A stretch of 6,141 bases of DNA, from NCBI GenBank assembly GCA_021827225.1, contig JAKAXG010000282.1, positions 1-6,141 on the forward strand. Direction: 5' to 3'. This document shows, piece by piece, positions 5,486 to 6,141 of the stretch. The stretch's first letter is position 1. Each line of letters opens with the position of its first letter. Position numbers and translations under genes: made by a program. Under the pieces are notes generated by a model that was not told where the DNA came from, did not search any database, and saw only the letters and a program-made list of their open reading frames with translations. This stretch comes from Actinomycetes bacterium (GTDB lineage Bacteria; Actinomycetota; Acidimicrobiia; Acidimicrobiales; Palsa-688).

Positions 5486-6001
5486 GTGGAGGCGAACCAC
5501 GGGGTGTGGGGCGGCTGCTGGTGCATGGGCTTCCACCCGGAGGGTGTCGGCAAGGGCCGAACCGCGGAGGGGAACCGCCTTGGCAAGCAGGCCCACGTTC
5601 GCAACGGGACGGTGCACCAGATCCTCGTCTACCACAGCGACGAATGCGTCGGATGGTGCCAGTACGGAACGCCGGCGGAGCTTCCGAACATCCTCAACCC
5701 GAAGACCTACGCCCAGGGCACGAGCGAGCCGCCCGACTGGCGGATCGGCTGCATCTTCACGGGGAGCAGGCGCCGCCGCCGCGGCGTAGCGCGAGCAGCC
5801 CTCGGCGGGGCGCTGGCCGCCATCCAGGGGGCTGGCGGTGGAATCGTCGAGGCCTATCCCGAGCAGGTCAAGGGGCGCCCCCCTCAGCGCGGAGGCTATT
5901 TCCATACCGGGCCGGCCGACCTGTTCGAGGAGTTCGGCTTCGAAAGAGACCGCAAGATCGCCAAGTGGCGTTGGGTGATGCGGCTACTGGTCACGAGTTG
6001 A
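5486..6001 (+). CDS. GNAT-family N-acetyltransferase ('GGCWCM' type), N-terminus lost by frameshift
   Basis: This frame encodes 171 residues from a GTG at 5486 that is probably not a natural start; homologous sequence (FARL) continues a few codons further upstream. Features are VEANHGVWGGCWCMGFHPEG (1-20), NRLGKQAHVRNG (30-41), a CVGWCQYG strand (54-61) with ELPNI, the DWRIGCIF strand (84-91), the acetyl-CoA pyrophosphate loop RRRRRGVARAAL (95-106), VEAYPEQVKGR, then FEEFGFERDRKIAKWRWVMR. The Arg-rich RxxRxGVA loop and the closing 'F...GFE' are standard GNAT motifs, and the paired Cys at 11/13 and 54/58 mark this subgroup. GNAT enzymes move an acetyl group from acetyl-CoA to an amine; the substrate is unknown. 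Missing about 25 N-terminal residues, the present reading may be inactive unless the frameshift is an error. The gene stands alone, followed by a hairpin at 6025-6058. Confidence 0.82.
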   Translation: MEANHGVWGGCWCMGFHPEGVGKGRTAEGNRLGKQAHVRNGTVHQILVYHSDECVGWCQYGTPAELPNILNPKTYAQGTSEPPDWRIGCIFTGSRRRRRGVARAALGGALAAIQGAGGGIVEAYPEQVKGRPPQRGGYFHTGPADLFEEFGFERDRKIAKWRWVMRLLVTS

Positions 6002-6024
6002 ACTCGCTGACCGCCCCAAGGATT

Positions 6025-6058
6025 CGGAACCACCAGAGACGGACCTCGTCCGGTTCCG
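6025..6058 (+). terminator. Nested hairpin after the acetyltransferase, possible terminator
   Basis: CGGAACC (6025-6031) and GGTTCCG (6052-6058) are perfect 7-bp arms, and within the loop GGAC (6041-6044) can pair with GTCC (6048-6051). It begins 24 bases after the stop codon. There is no T-run after it, so its terminator role is inferred from position and stem strength. The remaining 83 bases to the window edge show no gene I can support. Confidence 0.45.
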
Positions 6059-6141
6059 GCCTTACCAGCCGTCAGTTCCTTCCCAGCTCCAGGAGGGCAT
6101 CTGGAGATCGCTCGGGACGTCGTCGGGCGAGGCCCACCGGT

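Noticed and set aside
5351..5905. Minus-strand open frame of 184 codons opposite the acetyltransferase
   Set aside because: The plus strand carries unmistakable GNAT motifs; the antisense product is Ala/Arg/Pro-rich with no recognisable domain.

Overview
The window is high-GC DNA with strong G/C preference at third codon positions, GTG starts and actinobacterial-type promoter spacing. It most resembles the chromosome of a member of the Actinomycetota; genus cannot be read from it. I see no mobile element, CRISPR array, rRNA or tRNA. The genes are ordinary accessory and housekeeping families in small transcription units, and I do not find a clearly new multi-gene system. The interest lies mostly in regulatory architecture and one broken gene.

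Layout. (a) 1-1042: a MarR-family regulator (minus strand, C-terminus cut by the window edge) is divergent from a YceI-family lipocalin-like protein. The 70-bp gap is AT-rich and holds a 16-bp palindrome inside a TTGACA promoter, the usual form of an autoregulated MarR switch. (b) 1052-1088: a long hairpin between converging genes, probably a shared terminator. (c) 1112-1474: an NTF2/SnoaL-like small protein (minus strand). (d) 1475-1864: 390 bp without a convincing gene, holding a 40-bp imperfect palindrome and a second hairpin. (e) 1865-2722: a YgiD/DODA-type class III extradiol dioxygenase (plus strand), divergent from the SnoaL-like gene. (f) 2750-2766: a terminator hairpin between converging genes. 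(g) 5052 down to 2810: a two-gene minus-strand operon, TetR regulator then a polytopic GT39-type glycosyltransferase, joined by an ATGA overlap. Its promoter carries a 19-bp TetR-type palindrome exactly between the -35 and -10 boxes and predicts a leaderless mRNA. (h) 5088-5408: no recognisable gene. (i) 5409-6001: a GNAT acetyltransferase of the 'GGCWCM' type whose first 22 codons are out of frame with the rest because of one missing base near 5475, followed by a hairpin at 6025-6058.

How the parts may work together: MarR probably represses yceI and itself; TetR probably represses itself and the membrane glycosyltransferase, tying envelope glycosylation or lipid-linked sugar transfer to a small-molecule signal. 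The SnoaL-like and dioxygenase genes share a divergent intergenic region and might be co-regulated through the palindrome there; that is inference.
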